Assembly: GCF_001314995.1 (NCBI RefSeq)
Contig: NZ_CP012938.1
Location: forward strand, 1,736,001-1,800,000
DNA: 64,000 bases
Source: Bacteroides ovatus
Lineage (GTDB): Bacteria; Bacteroidota; Bacteroidia; Bacteroidales; Bacteroidaceae
Direction of reading: 5' to 3'
Shown: positions 1 to 9,245 of the stretch, one piece after another
Numbering within the stretch: position 1 is the first letter of the stretch
Layout of the letters: every line of letters begins with the position of its first letter
Program-made: the position numbers and the translations under genes
The notes under the pieces: generated by a model
Database searches by the model: none
Seen by the model: the letters and a program-made list of their open reading frames with translations, nothing else
Told to the model about the DNA's origin: nothing

Positions 1-1
1 G

Positions 2-481
2 CAAACGCTCGATGAAGTAATGCAGGACATTGACACATTGCTCGTGGGAGCTCATGAAGTCGGTATCGCTCTCGAAGCGGCTGTCGTGGCTGCCGAATCA
101 TTGGGATTGGGAACAGTCCCTATTGGAGATGTACGTAAAAATGCGCTGGAAATTGTCCATGAATTGCAACTTCCGGAATATGTCTTTCCTATGTTGGGAT
201 TATGTATCGGCTACCCCGCAGAAGAACCGGGATTAAAGCCTCGTTTTCCACAACAGGCTGTCTTTTTCGAAGAGACATATAAGACTGATTTAAAAGATAA
301 ACTCGCTGAATATGACGTTATCTACGCCCATTATCTTAAAGAACGTCCATGGAATAATCGTGTAGGCAACTGGACAGACCTGGCAGCTGATTTCTACCGA
401 CATCCGTTTCATTACAAAGGAGTTGCGGATGCCTTAAGTCAACAGGGATTTACCTCGGCTAAAAGCAGATATTCGGTATAG
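2..481 (+). CDS. Nitroreductase family protein, C-terminal part
   Basis: The reading frame is open to the left edge of the window, so the start and N-terminal part lie outside; about 159 codons remain. The visible part has the FMN-site pattern of NfsA-type flavin reductases: a stretch rich in small residues (AHEVGIALEAAVVAAESLGLG) followed by TVPIGDVRKN and, further on, LGLCIGYPAEEPGLKPR, where the proline-arginine end contacts FMN in relatives. Such enzymes use NAD(P)H to reduce quinones or nitro compounds in the cytoplasm. The true substrate cannot be told from sequence. It converges on the minus-strand porin gene, with a shared hairpin between them. The family call is firm; subgroup and symbol are not. 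Confidence 0.8.
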   Translation, partial: QTLDEVMQDIDTLLVGAHEVGIALEAAVVAAESLGLGTVPIGDVRKNALEIVHELQLPEYVFPMLGLCIGYPAEEPGLKPRFPQQAVFFEETYKTDLKDKLAEYDVIYAHYLKERPWNNRVGNWTDLAADFYRHPFHYKGVADALSQQGFTSAKSRYSV

Positions 482-496
482 AGATCAAAGTCCTAA

Positions 497-526
497 AATC
501 CCGGTCAACATAAGTCAACCGGGATT
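497..526. terminator. Bidirectional hairpin between convergent genes
   Basis: The arms AATCCCGGT (497-505) and ACCGGGATT (518-526) form a 9-bp stem around a 12-nt loop. It lies just past the stop of the nitroreductase gene and before the stop of the convergent porin gene. There is no long T-run, so its strength as an intrinsic terminator is uncertain. Confidence 0.6.
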
Positions 527-547
527 CTCATCATTCTGTTTATTTCT

Positions 548-1828
548 CTACCATTTAGTGAAAAATACTTTCGGATTGATATTCAACGATACCCATCCCC
601 AATCCTGCCAGCTTTTATGATTGCCGGTTTTCACAGCGTCCATCGTCTTCGTACCACGCATAAAAGAATATCCGGCAGAGAGTTTCACATCTTTCATGAT
701 CGACCAGTTAATCTGATAATCAACTTCCGAACCTAATGATTTCTTTAAATCCTGAACTTTAACTGCTGTACTAAAATAATGGTAATTAAGTTCCATATCT
801 ACCTTGCCAGATAGACGGAAACGACCTCCGATACGAGCATCCATCAATCCCGGTGCATAACCGTTTGCAAATGTAGAAGCATAAAAATAATCCATTGCTC
901 CATAGAATTTATGATGGGTCCCATAAAGAGGATCAAAAGCCTTATACTTACCGCCATTTCCTTTATCACCGCTTAAATAATCAAAACTAGCCACGGCTCC
1001 CCATGTCTGATTAAACGTATAGGCGGCTTGTATGCTACCCATCAAAGCTGAAACTTTCTCCGCAGCTTTATTCTTACCCATCTGATAGTAGAAAGCACCA
1101 TCCAGATTCCAGTTACTATTCTTATAAGTGAGGTAAGTACCCATTGTTTGTAAATAGCGGGTATGAGAATCATCCGTGGCTTTATCACCCGTTTCCAATC
1201 CCAGATTCATAAACAATAAAGAAGCTCCGAACGGAACATTATCCGCTTTATAATGATACCAGACGGTTTGCATATTCTTATAAGGCTGTCCGGTAGAAGA
1301 ATCATAGTAAGTACCTCCACTTGTTCTATTGTCATTATTCTGGTTAAAAGCAAGAATCAGATGGACTTCATTATTTTTGTTGGCATATCCCAGCTTCAAT
1401 GCATCGTGGTAACGGCCCGCTACATTCCAATCCAGTCCTCCCAAAATACGTTCATCATCATAAATCAATGACTGACGTCCCAGTTGAGCAAAGAACCCTT
1501 CACCAAAGTTCAGTTTCGCCCAAGCCTCATTCAACATAAAACGCCCATTCTTCTCAATCTGCGGGTCTTGTCCCCAAACACCGACATGCTGTGCCGACAT
1601 CTTTAGTTCCAGATCCGAACGTTTATAATCCATCGAGAGGCGTGCACGGTTATTGATGAAAGATGTAGGAGCTACCCCTTCATCCCGTGGAGTCAATGCA
1701 CCATTCCGATACTCCGCACGAGGTCTGATTTGCATAGACATCGTAAATTCATTCTCTTTCTCCGTGTTTTGTGTATATGCCATGCTTGGCAATAGCATAA
1801 GCAAGAATGACCAATAAAGTGTTTTCAT
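548..1828 (-). CDS. Outer-membrane porin (alginate-export-like beta-barrel)
   Basis: The 426-aa product begins with a cleavable signal peptide (hydrophobic residues 3-15, cleavage near AYTQ). The rest is rich in aromatic residues and alternating polar/hydrophobic strands, and ends in FFTKW, as expected for a beta-barrel. The pattern, including RPRAEYRNG near the N-terminus and repeated YxYxxG strands, resembles the alginate_exp porin family, which in Bacteroidetes is often linked to respiratory operons rather than alginate. It is the last gene of the nrfH-nrfA-resB-ccsA run, 29 bp after ccsA. A role in letting nitrite or another small anion into the periplasm is inferred from position only. 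No truncation is seen. Confidence 0.7.
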   Translation of the reverse strand: MKTLYWSFLLMLLPSMAYTQNTEKENEFTMSMQIRPRAEYRNGALTPRDEGVAPTSFINNRARLSMDYKRSDLELKMSAQHVGVWGQDPQIEKNGRFMLNEAWAKLNFGEGFFAQLGRQSLIYDDERILGGLDWNVAGRYHDALKLGYANKNNEVHLILAFNQNNDNRTSGGTYYDSSTGQPYKNMQTVWYHYKADNVPFGASLLFMNLGLETGDKATDDSHTRYLQTMGTYLTYKNSNWNLDGAFYYQMGKNKAAEKVSALMGSIQAAYTFNQTWGAVASFDYLSGDKGNGGKYKAFDPLYGTHHKFYGAMDYFYASTFANGYAPGLMDARIGGRFRLSGKVDMELNYHYFSTAVKVQDLKKSLGSEVDYQINWSIMKDVKLSAGYSFMRGTKTMDAVKTGNHKSWQDWGWVSLNINPKVFFTKW

Positions 1829-1857
1829 TGATATTGAAGTTTAAGTGATTCGATATT

Positions 1858-2649
1858 TCAATTTAAATTATAAGTATGCACACTGACTCCTTGCGCGGCC
1901 GGAAGGTAATTGATTCCATACCAGCACATTTGCAACAGGACAAATGATACTAACAGAATAATCAACGCAGGACGTGCCTTCAATGGCTTGCCCAATCTGA
2001 AATGGATATACACCAGATAAGCGAACCAGGTAGCTGCCGCCCAAGTCTCTTTCGGGTCCCAAGCCCAGTAATGTCCCCAGGCTTCTTTTGCCCAGATAGC
2101 TCCGGTAAGCATACCTAATGTCATAAATGCCAGACCTACATAGGTGAGGTTGTCACACAAATCCATTTCTTTCCGTTCAATCTCCTTCTTTTTGAACCAA
2201 AGCAGATAGACGGCCATCACCGTCGCCGCTCCCAACATAGCATAAGCAAACATATACACAATGACATGAGGGGCAAACCACGGGCTTTGCAAAGCAGGCA
2301 TTAACGTCTTATTATGAATCTCCGGTTTGAAGATATTGATACAAATAAAGACCAATGAAAGGATACAACTGAAACTTAAAATCCATTTATACTTCCAGCG
2401 TGCATAGGTTATCAATCCCGCCAACGGAAGGAAGAAAGAATACCACAGCCGTGTCTCTCCCATTGTCCGCATCGGAGGACGTTCTAATGAAATCCACATT
2501 CCGATAATGAAACTGAAGAAAATAGCCAGACCTAAGAAAGTAAATCCATAAGCCCATCCCGTTTTTGTACCTTTCCAGGCAGCAAAAGCTCCCAAAGCCC
2601 AACAAACCAGTGCGGCTATTGCAAATAGTATAAAGTATTCCCAACTCAT
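1858..2649 (-). CDS. ccsA: Cytochrome c biogenesis protein CcsA/ResC family
   Basis: This integral membrane protein of 263 aa has about eight hydrophobic segments. It carries the tryptophan-rich haem-handling WWD-type motif (WGHYWAWDPKETWAAATW) near residue 195, and periplasm-facing histidines. With ResB it forms the System II machine that carries haem across the inner membrane and attaches it to CxxCH motifs. A longer frame runs upstream, but the start at 2649 is preferred. It makes an ATGA overlap with the resB stop, and the first residues (MSWEYFILFAIAALV) are a membrane segment, while the 45 residues further upstream are just resB read in another frame. Its neighbours nrfA and nrfH are the obvious substrates. 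Confidence 0.9.
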   Translation of the reverse strand: MSWEYFILFAIAALVCWALGAFAAWKGTKTGWAYGFTFLGLAIFFSFIIGMWISLERPPMRTMGETRLWYSFFLPLAGLITYARWKYKWILSFSCILSLVFICINIFKPEIHNKTLMPALQSPWFAPHVIVYMFAYAMLGAATVMAVYLLWFKKKEIERKEMDLCDNLTYVGLAFMTLGMLTGAIWAKEAWGHYWAWDPKETWAAATWFAYLVYIHFRLGKPLKARPALIILLVSFVLLQMCWYGINYLPAAQGVSVHTYNLN

Positions 2650-3869
2650 GCTTTGTCCTCCTCTTTCCTCTTTTGTGCGCTGACAAACAGACAGATGGCT
2701 CCTGCCATCATCATTATTATTCCTGTGTAAACAACCGGCAACCACGGATCGCGAACCAACTCGAAGACACTGATATCGCTCCATCGTCCCTTTGTTTCAT
2801 CGTAACTAAGTTGATAAATTTTCCAACCTTCTATCTCCATCGGGCGGTTCACTTCAATGGTTCCTCCCGTGATCGTTCCTTCTTGTGTGTAAATCTTCAC
2901 TTCCGATACAAATCGCTGCGGTTCCCGTTCCGGCATTACAATACTGGTTAAAGAATCCAGCCGGATTGCCTTATAGGGAAAAAGAAAACTACCGCAACTT
3001 ACCCATCCCTCTTTGGTTGTTTGATTCTTCTGATTGACTGCTTTCAGATAGACAGCATAAGTCGCTCCCATCGAATGAAATTCAGTAAACTTCAAAGTAT
3101 CTTCGGTAGCCACAGAAGCAGCCATCGGAATAGATTGCTCAATAGTTAGCTGCCAGTCCTGCAAGCTGCCATTTGTCACTCCCTCTTCCAACAATACATG
3201 TACAGGAGATTTTTCGGGAAGCGTACGGCCGGTTTCATTATCAATCAACATCAGTTTCGGAGGATATTCGTCGATAGTGAAATCCTTCAGTTCGATAGCC
3301 AGCGGAAGTTCAATCAGTTGACCTTTATCATCCGTAGCCCGCCATTCGGCACTTCCCATCCGGGTTGTCATTTTCAACCTTTGCATATCGGCATTTCCCA
3401 AAGTGGCTGTTATCAGTGCAATAAACAATCCGATATGATTCAGTAGGAAAGAAATCCTGCTGATCTTCAAAGAGAAACCGGTGCGAAGGATTGTCAGCCC
3501 CAAGGCGGTGACCATCCAAAAGTAGAGCAGGACAAAAGGCCAGGAAGAAATCATCTGCGAAAATCCCAGCAGATCAGCCGGAGCATGACCGGAAGGAGCC
3601 TGCCGGATCAGTCCCATCACTACCGTCATGCCGACCACCCACAATAGAGACGAGACAGCAGCGGAATAATGACTCAACCATCCGAATAAATAGACACGTT
3701 TGCGAAGAAGGTGCATGGCTACCAAAGCAATGATATAAACCACTAACACAATCACATTGACCGGACAGGCAAACAGGTCCCAATGTATGGCTCCCACTGT
3801 CATTTGCAGCAATAGCCCTATCACCAGTAATCCTGCGCCAATCACCAGCCCTTCTTTATAGCTCCACAT
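2646..3869 (-). CDS. resB: Cytochrome c biogenesis protein ResB/Ccs1 family
   Basis: The 407-aa protein has hydrophobic segments near residues 8-30, 35-50, 65-90, 105-130 and 135-155, then a large periplasmic domain, and a last membrane segment near residues 375-398. This is the layout of ResB/Ccs1, the partner of CcsA in System II haem attachment. The periplasmic part includes LAIELKDFTIDEYPP, typical of the family. The gene starts 12 bp after nrfA and overlaps ccsA by 4 bp, so the pair is translationally coupled and co-transcribed with the cytochromes it matures. The short charged tail QKRKEEDKA should be cytoplasmic. Confidence 0.88.
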   Translation of the reverse strand: MWSYKEGLVIGAGLLVIGLLLQMTVGAIHWDLFACPVNVIVLVVYIIALVAMHLLRKRVYLFGWLSHYSAAVSSLLWVVGMTVVMGLIRQAPSGHAPADLLGFSQMISSWPFVLLYFWMVTALGLTILRTGFSLKISRISFLLNHIGLFIALITATLGNADMQRLKMTTRMGSAEWRATDDKGQLIELPLAIELKDFTIDEYPPKLMLIDNETGRTLPEKSPVHVLLEEGVTNGSLQDWQLTIEQSIPMAASVATEDTLKFTEFHSMGATYAVYLKAVNQKNQTTKEGWVSCGSFLFPYKAIRLDSLTSIVMPEREPQRFVSEVKIYTQEGTITGGTIEVNRPMEIEGWKIYQLSYDETKGRWSDISVFELVRDPWLPVVYTGIIMMMAGAICLFVSAQKRKEEDKA

Positions 3870-3881
3870 ATATAAATTCTC

Positions 3882-5363
3882 TTATTTCTGTGCCAGACGG
3901 CCGTTTTCTTTCGCTTTCTCCAACCATGCCGGAACAGTTGTTTTCAGGAATTTCTCCTTAGCCGCTCTTTCAGCATCCATATCCAAGCCGATATATTCCT
4001 GTGCTTTTGCCTTTGTTGAAATGTCCGGCATCGGAACATCTCCCGTATATCCATTCTTTGCCAATACTTTGGATACAGCCAGACGGGCTTGCATGGCACG
4101 ATCCAATCCATGAGAAAGAATTCTCTGAATTTCCTGCGGTGCGTGGAAAGAACCTCCGTGTGAAGCTACTCCGAAATCCCAACGCCATTGTGCCTGACGA
4201 ATCAGTGCGAGCACATCTTTCATCTGTGTTTCTGTAGCACCCTTGTCCCAGGCAAATTTAGCTTCGATATGTGCTTTTGCCAATTCCTGTTCCAGACGGT
4301 TACGGATTTCATTCGCTTTACGTTGGCGTTCGTACACATTATTACGTAAAGTCTCTTCACTTTCGCGGTGACAAACCTGACAGGTGCGGTCAATCATAGC
4401 CAACGGGCTTTGGATATGGTGATCACTGAATTTCACACCACCTTCACTCTTATACGGCATGTGACAATCGGCACAAGAAACCCCTCTCTGTCCGTGGATA
4501 CCCATCTGACAAATCTCATAGTCAGGATGCTGCGCTTTCAGAATCGGAGTACGGCTCAATTTATGAATATAATCATAGAAACCGGCCTCATCATAATAAG
4601 CCTCCATATCTTCTACCGTAAAACCTTTGTCCCAGGGGAAAGTCAGATACTTACCATCCCCTTTGAAATAATATTCCACATGACATTGTGCACATACCAA
4701 TGAACGCATCTCCTGCGGAGTAGCTTTAGTGATGTCTTTACCCTGACGTTGGAAAGCCTCTATCAAAGCGGGACGACTGATATGAAGATTCATTGTTTCG
4801 GGATCATGACAATCGGAGCATCCGATAGGATTCACAATTTCGGCGCCCATAGCCCCCCATTTATTGTTATAGAAAGAATCGACACCCAATGCCTCCATCA
4901 TACGGGGAACATCCGGACTCTTACAAGTCCAGCAGGTAGACGGTTGAGGACCTTCAGTCGGGCTCATGGGCGAACCGGTACGCAAAGATGCCGTAATATC
5001 CTCAATGGCATGCATGTGTCCCCGTGGAGTGGAATAATCTTTTGAGAAAGCATATCCCGCCCATAGAATCACCATTTCAGGACGTTTTTCCAAAGCATCT
5101 ACAGCAATATTTCCATTAAATTCACTCTCAAAGTCAGTCTTTGCAGTCTCCGTCCAAGTCTGGTATTCACGGGGAAAGTCATTCTTAAACAGTTCATTTC
5201 GTGCTTCAATCCCTTTGATAACGTTTTTACGGTTATTGAAAATGCTGGCAACTTCCGCCCTCCGTTCCATCAACGCAGAAACGCATAATCCCAAAACAAA
5301 TACAACGACCATTGAACCTCCGAACAACAGCCATCCTTGCCATGATTTTAATTTCTTTTCCAT
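3882..5363 (-). CDS. nrfA: Ammonia-forming cytochrome c nitrite reductase NrfA
   Basis: The 493-aa pentahaem enzyme reduces nitrite to ammonium in the periplasm with six electrons. An N-terminal uncleaved or signal-type segment spans residues 10-30. The haem motifs are CWTCK (144-148, the lysine-ligated catalytic haem that marks NrfA), CSDCH (182-186), CAQCH (224-228), CADCH (297-301) and CQVCH (328-332). The C-terminal half is helical, as in the family. It follows nrfH by 39 bp and is followed by its own maturation genes resB-ccsA, a compact layout typical of Bacteroidetes. A relic of the last 57 or so codons of a second copy lies at 34447-34619. Identity is very secure. Confidence 0.97.
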   Translation of the reverse strand: MEKKLKSWQGWLLFGGSMVVVFVLGLCVSALMERRAEVASIFNNRKNVIKGIEARNELFKNDFPREYQTWTETAKTDFESEFNGNIAVDALEKRPEMVILWAGYAFSKDYSTPRGHMHAIEDITASLRTGSPMSPTEGPQPSTCWTCKSPDVPRMMEALGVDSFYNNKWGAMGAEIVNPIGCSDCHDPETMNLHISRPALIEAFQRQGKDITKATPQEMRSLVCAQCHVEYYFKGDGKYLTFPWDKGFTVEDMEAYYDEAGFYDYIHKLSRTPILKAQHPDYEICQMGIHGQRGVSCADCHMPYKSEGGVKFSDHHIQSPLAMIDRTCQVCHRESEETLRNNVYERQRKANEIRNRLEQELAKAHIEAKFAWDKGATETQMKDVLALIRQAQWRWDFGVASHGGSFHAPQEIQRILSHGLDRAMQARLAVSKVLAKNGYTGDVPMPDISTKAKAQEYIGLDMDAERAAKEKFLKTTVPAWLEKAKENGRLAQK

Positions 5364-5402
5364 TGTATATCGGTTTTATTATTTTATTACGTATTTCATT
5401 TC

Positions 5403-6002
5403 TTATTTATCTTTCTGATTCACCATCTTCCGGAGCCATTCGGGAACAGGCGATTCCGGAAGAGGAACAATCGCTCCCGGAGTACCGGACAGGGAATTCT
5501 TTCCACCATGAGGAACATCACGATGGCAATCCCAGCAAGCCTTCCCCTCTCCTACCTGTGACATCATATAATCAATCTTCCCCGTCTTCACAAATTCTGT
5601 ATTGAGTTGTGTATGACAGCGGATGCAATTATTCATAATCACTTCGGAACTGGCTTCATGAGCCTGAATGACCTGCGGCTCGCTTTTGGTAAGAAATGCA
5701 GCCACGTGCTTCATACCGTCCATACCTTTAAAGGTCCATTTCTTCACAGCATTTTCATGCGGCACATGACAATCATTGCAGGTGGCATTCCGGGCATGTG
5801 AACTATGGAACCAGGTTGCATAGTAAGGAGTCATGATGTGACAATTCACGCATGCAGCCGGGTCATCTCCAAGATAGGTATGCGCCCGGAGCATATACAT
5901 AAACAGTGCTCCTCCACCCACAATAACACCGCCAATGATGACAGCCGCTACCTTCCATTTATAAGAAGGAAAGAGTCGATTTATTATTGGAAACTTCATC
6001 AT
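5403..6002 (-). CDS. nrfH: NrfH, tetrahaem quinol dehydrogenase (NapC/NirT family)
   Basis: The 199-aa protein has one N-terminal membrane anchor (about residues 17-37). Four haem-binding motifs follow: CVNCH (51-55), CNDCH (75-79), CIRCH (126-130) and CWDCH (156-160). NrfH takes electrons from menaquinol in the membrane and passes them to the NrfA dimer. It is the first gene of the five-gene nitrite-ammonification operon, with a -7 box about 20 bp upstream of the start. Length and motif spacing agree with the family. The symbol is secure. Confidence 0.95.
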   Translation of the reverse strand: MMKFPIINRLFPSYKWKVAAVIIGGVIVGGGALFMYMLRAHTYLGDDPAACVNCHIMTPYYATWFHSSHARNATCNDCHVPHENAVKKWTFKGMDGMKHVAAFLTKSEPQVIQAHEASSEVIMNNCIRCHTQLNTEFVKTGKIDYMMSQVGEGKACWDCHRDVPHGGKNSLSGTPGAIVPLPESPVPEWLRKMVNQKDK

Positions 6003-6020
6003 ACGAAAAAGTATTTTTCA

Positions 6021-6028
6021 CAAAAGTA
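6021..6028 (-). promoter_or_regulatory. Promoter -7 box for the nrfHA operon
   Basis: On the minus strand the bases read TACTTTTG, a full match to the Bacteroides -7 consensus TAnnTTTG. It lies 19 bp upstream of the nrfH start codon. A good -33 TTTG at the usual spacing is not visible, so the start site near 6015 is an estimate. Confidence 0.6.
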
Positions 6029-6041
6029 AAGGATTGGAAAC

Positions 6042-6070
6042 AAAAAAGGTGTAATATCTATTACACCTTT
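6042..6070 (-). terminator. Rho-independent terminator of the TonB receptor/DUF4625 operon
   Basis: A perfect 11-bp stem (AAAGGTGTAAT at 6045-6055 pairing with ATTACACCTTT at 6060-6070) is followed on the minus strand by a run of Ts (As at 6042-6047 on the plus strand). It lies downstream of the DUF4625 gene and just upstream of the nrf promoter, so it should insulate the two operons. Confidence 0.85.
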
Positions 6071-6164
6071 CGAAAGAAAAAATACTCATTACGTAAAAAA
6101 ACAGAATGGGAATGTGTCAAACGTCCCTTTTTGACCTCACCTCATTCTTTCTCTATGTATTGTC

Positions 6165-6656
6165 TTATTCATCATGGTGATGGCCTTCGTCTTCCACCTC
6201 ATTACTTAATTTGATATTGCGTGCGATATAAGATTCGTTACCTGCGGCATCCGTGCAATAAACCATCAAATGATAATCTCCTGCAGTAGCATTGGCCGGT
6301 ATTACAATATCGTGATGATGAATATGGGCGGTTTTCTGTCCGGACACATCGTAGGATCTGTTGAAACTAAAATCTACTGTTTCCTGTGCAGCCCTGCTAT
6401 TACCTCCGTGTGAATGGTGGTCGAAATTACTATGAATTTCAATCTTATAGGATTTCAGCATGACATCATCCGACAAATCCATTTCAAAATGAACCCCATG
6501 TTCGTTTCCTATCTCCAAAGCCTGACCTTCTTCCGGTTCGTGAAGTTCAATCAGAGGTTTGGTCGTATCACTGGAGTCATCATTATCACAAGAGGAAAAC
6601 ATGAAAGTAACTGTTGCCAAAAGGCTAATCATTGGGAGATAAAATTTATTTTTCAT
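6165..6656 (-). CDS. His-rich DUF4625 lipoprotein
   Basis: The 163-aa protein has a lipoprotein signal (hydrophobic residues 6-20, lipobox FSSC) and a DUF4625-like, probably Ig-type, beta domain (KPLIELHEPEEGQ ... YCTDAAGNES). Two histidine clusters stand out: residues around 97-105 (DHHSHGG) and the C-terminus (EDEGHHHDE), with further His pairs in between. It overlaps the stop of the upstream TonB receptor by 4 bp, so the two are coupled. The His clusters suggest binding of a transition metal outside the inner membrane, probably to hand it to the receptor. The family is recognised; the ligand is inference. Confidence 0.75.
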   Translation of the reverse strand: MKNKFYLPMISLLATVTFMFSSCDNDDSSDTTKPLIELHEPEEGQALEIGNEHGVHFEMDLSDDVMLKSYKIEIHSNFDHHSHGGNSRAAQETVDFSFNRSYDVSGQKTAHIHHHDIVIPANATAGDYHLMVYCTDAAGNESYIARNIKLSNEVEDEGHHHDE

Positions 6657-8815
6657 TTCAGTAATTTTTTAAATGGAACTTTGATTAATATCTGGAAGTT
6701 ACGTCCCGGTTCGGGGATTTCAACTTTCCTGTAAAAACTAAGATGATTGTAATATCGGGTATCGAATATATTCCGGGCGGTCAGGGTTATTTCAATCTCA
6801 TTGTTTCCACCTATCGGAATATTCAATGAACCACCCAGATGAAAGAGATTTGCTCCGGCTGTACGGTCTTCGTTACGGTCCACTCTATTTTGCCGGGCAA
6901 TGCTCTGCCATTCTGCATACAACATATACCGATTCTTTTGCCAGGTTAATGTATTGCGCATAACAGGAGGTGGCGAGAAACTCAATGGAATATGTTCATC
7001 ACAATTATAGGTGTAAACGTATTCAGCGGAAATCCGATAATTGAAGTTGCGCAGAAAATCAACATCTACGGTAGCTTCAGTTCCTGCAAATAGCGCTTCT
7101 GCTCCGGTATAGCGATAGATTTGTCCGGCATGAGGCAATACAGACCACTCTCCGGTAGGACGCAGAAAGATGTAATTGCTGAACCAACTGACAAATGGAG
7201 AGACGGAGAAAGAAATTCCCCGGTACTTCAGATGATAAGAAGCGTCCAGTTGCCAGCCTTGTTCGGACTTTAGGTTTGCATCTCCCTGTTCATGGCGGAA
7301 AGTGCCGTGATGTACACCGTTGGCAGCCAACTCATTCGCACCGGGCAGGCGGAAACTACGCCCGATATTCACCTTTACCAGATGTTTGTCGGAGGGAGTC
7401 CATACCAATCCCAGAGAAAGAGAATAATCACCGTAGTGCTTATTCACAGAGTGACTGTTCCACTTGTAGAAGTCTATCTGTTCCGGATCATAGCCCTGTT
7501 TCCGAAGATAATCGGCAAGGTAAGTATCTTCATGCGAAGAGATATTCATATATCCGTAGTCATATCGCACTCCTCCGCTGACTGAAAACACATTGTTGGG
7601 TCTGTATGTCGTAAGCCAAAGCATTCCGGTAGTGAAACGGCGATATTCAGGCAGTAAAAACGAATAGCCGGAAATGTCGTTCCGTTGATGTTGTCCATCC
7701 CACCCCAATATATGTTCCCACGAAGAAGAACCAATAAAACGAGCTTTCACCGAAGCACTGAAAGTGTTCAGATTAAAAGCAAGTTCCTTGTCGGGGTCTT
7801 TCTCCGGTGCGGGTTGCGAACCATAGTGAGTATGGAAAGCACTCCACTCTTCACGGTGATTGTTCTGGAAACCTAAATCGCCTGACAAGATCAGTTTCTC
7901 CCATGCATATTGCTGGTGGGTGGTCACTTTCAGGTGATTCACTTTACTGAATGGCAATTCAATATTACGGCTGTCTCCATCATCTTCCACACGTGACGCA
8001 TCGGGTATGCCATGTGCCCCCGGAAAGAATCCCGTCTTTTGATATACATTACTCACAGCATAATTCGCTTTATAGGCTCTTCGTTGATATTGGGTAAAAA
8101 GTCCGATATTGCGTTCAATGCCTGCTGTATTCTTGAGTTTACGCCCATATATGGGAATTCTTTGTGTCAGGTAGACAATAGAATCCGTCGGAATACGATA
8201 GTCACCGAAATGTTGTTCCGAATAACGAATATGGGAGTACCAGGCATTCTTCCTGATTCCCAGCATCAGTGATCCTCCGATGGTTCCATTGACTGATTTA
8301 CCCAGCAGTGTGACATCTCCGAATACACGATTATCAGCAGGAACAGCCGACGGAACAACATCAATCACTCCTCCCATTGCATCACTGCCATAGAGCAGTG
8401 AGGAGGGTCCTTTCAATACATTGACTGCTCCGATATTGAAAGCATCCAGTTCTAGTCCGTGATCGGCTCCCCATTGTTGTCCTTCCTGTTTGATTCCGTT
8501 TTCCAATACAGCAATCCGGTTGAATCCCATTCCGCGAATCATCGGTTTGGAGAAGCCCGAACCAATATCCATTGCCTGTACTCCGGGAATATTCTCCATC
8601 GCCTGCATGAAGTTTCCTGTAAAATGTTTGCGCAAAAAATCCTGATCGGCTACATCAACCGTAAGGGCAGACTTTTTCGCTTGACGTTGCTGGTACGTTT
8701 CGGTTACCACAACATCAGGCAAAAGCATGCTCTTGATTGAATCGGATTTCTGTGCATGGACGGATAAGGTTACAAATAGCCCTATTACGCCCGAAATAAT
8801 TCCGATACGCATCAA
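6653..8815 (-). CDS. TonB-dependent outer-membrane receptor (probable metal uptake)
   Basis: The 720-aa receptor has a signal peptide (cleavage near VHAQ), then a plug domain (about residues 40-150) with VTETYQQRQ near a TonB-box-like segment. The plug ends in LKGPSSLLYGSDAMGGVIDVV, the classic motif leading into the 22-strand barrel. The C-terminus ends in a barrel strand (FQILIKVPF). There is no N-terminal carboxypeptidase-like domain, so it is not SusC-type. It is flanked by a His/Cys-rich small protein and a His-rich DUF4625 lipoprotein in one operon, which points to a metal ion or metal chelate rather than glycan. The exact substrate (zinc, copper, iron, haem) cannot be told. Confidence 0.85.
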   Translation of the reverse strand: MMRIGIISGVIGLFVTLSVHAQKSDSIKSMLLPDVVVTETYQQRQAKKSALTVDVADQDFLRKHFTGNFMQAMENIPGVQAMDIGSGFSKPMIRGMGFNRIAVLENGIKQEGQQWGADHGLELDAFNIGAVNVLKGPSSLLYGSDAMGGVIDVVPSAVPADNRVFGDVTLLGKSVNGTIGGSLMLGIRKNAWYSHIRYSEQHFGDYRIPTDSIVYLTQRIPIYGRKLKNTAGIERNIGLFTQYQRRAYKANYAVSNVYQKTGFFPGAHGIPDASRVEDDGDSRNIELPFSKVNHLKVTTHQQYAWEKLILSGDLGFQNNHREEWSAFHTHYGSQPAPEKDPDKELAFNLNTFSASVKARFIGSSSWEHILGWDGQHQRNDISGYSFLLPEYRRFTTGMLWLTTYRPNNVFSVSGGVRYDYGYMNISSHEDTYLADYLRKQGYDPEQIDFYKWNSHSVNKHYGDYSLSLGLVWTPSDKHLVKVNIGRSFRLPGANELAANGVHHGTFRHEQGDANLKSEQGWQLDASYHLKYRGISFSVSPFVSWFSNYIFLRPTGEWSVLPHAGQIYRYTGAEALFAGTEATVDVDFLRNFNYRISAEYVYTYNCDEHIPLSFSPPPVMRNTLTWQKNRYMLYAEWQSIARQNRVDRNEDRTAGANLFHLGGSLNIPIGGNNEIEITLTARNIFDTRYYNHLSFYRKVEIPEPGRNFQILIKVPFKKLLK

Positions 8816-8899
8816 TTACAATCTTTTATTTAATGTGTAAAATGAATGTAAGGATAGATTGAAAGCCAATCTATCTCCATTGAAAATATGAGTATGTAA

Positions 8900-9214
8900 T
8901 CATGCGACCGGAGGCCCGCGTAAATGATGCGAATAAGTTCGTTTGCAAACAACCTTATCCTGGTAAATAATCGGCTCGTAGGGCACGAGCGTCAGTGTGC
9001 AATGAAATTCTATCGGTTGAGGTTCAGTAAAGAAAGAAAGGGAGTATTGGCAGATCGCACAATCATCAGATGATTGGTGAGAATGCTTTGCATGGGAACA
9101 CGACTTTTCATCCTCACTTCCATGATAGTGAAAGGTCTTCACTACAAAGAAGGGAATGAATGTCATGAATAACATCCATGCTATATATACCCTTATATTT
9201 TTCTTTTGATACAT
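8900..9214 (-). CDS. Small His/Cys-rich membrane-anchored protein
   Basis: The 104-aa protein has one hydrophobic segment (about residues 9-26), followed by a short domain with many metal-type ligands: HYHGSEDEKSCSHAKHSHQSSDDCAICQ, then a hydrophilic tail ending in HHLRGPPVA. Similar small proteins are often first in Bacteroides operons for metal-linked TonB receptors; I recall this as a pattern but cannot name a family. It is the first gene of a three-gene operon with a well-formed promoter. It could be a metal sensor, a buffer, or a relay to the receptor. Function is unknown. Confidence 0.65.
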   Translation of the reverse strand: MYQKKNIRVYIAWMLFMTFIPFFVVKTFHYHGSEDEKSCSHAKHSHQSSDDCAICQYSLSFFTEPQPIEFHCTLTLVPYEPIIYQDKVVCKRTYSHHLRGPPVA

Positions 9215-9245
9215 TCTCCCTCTATTGATTAATAGAATAGCGGGA

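Noticed and set aside
2650..2784. 45-codon N-terminal extension of CcsA
   Set aside because: It lies inside the resB gene in another frame, and the ATGA overlap gives the natural start at 2649.
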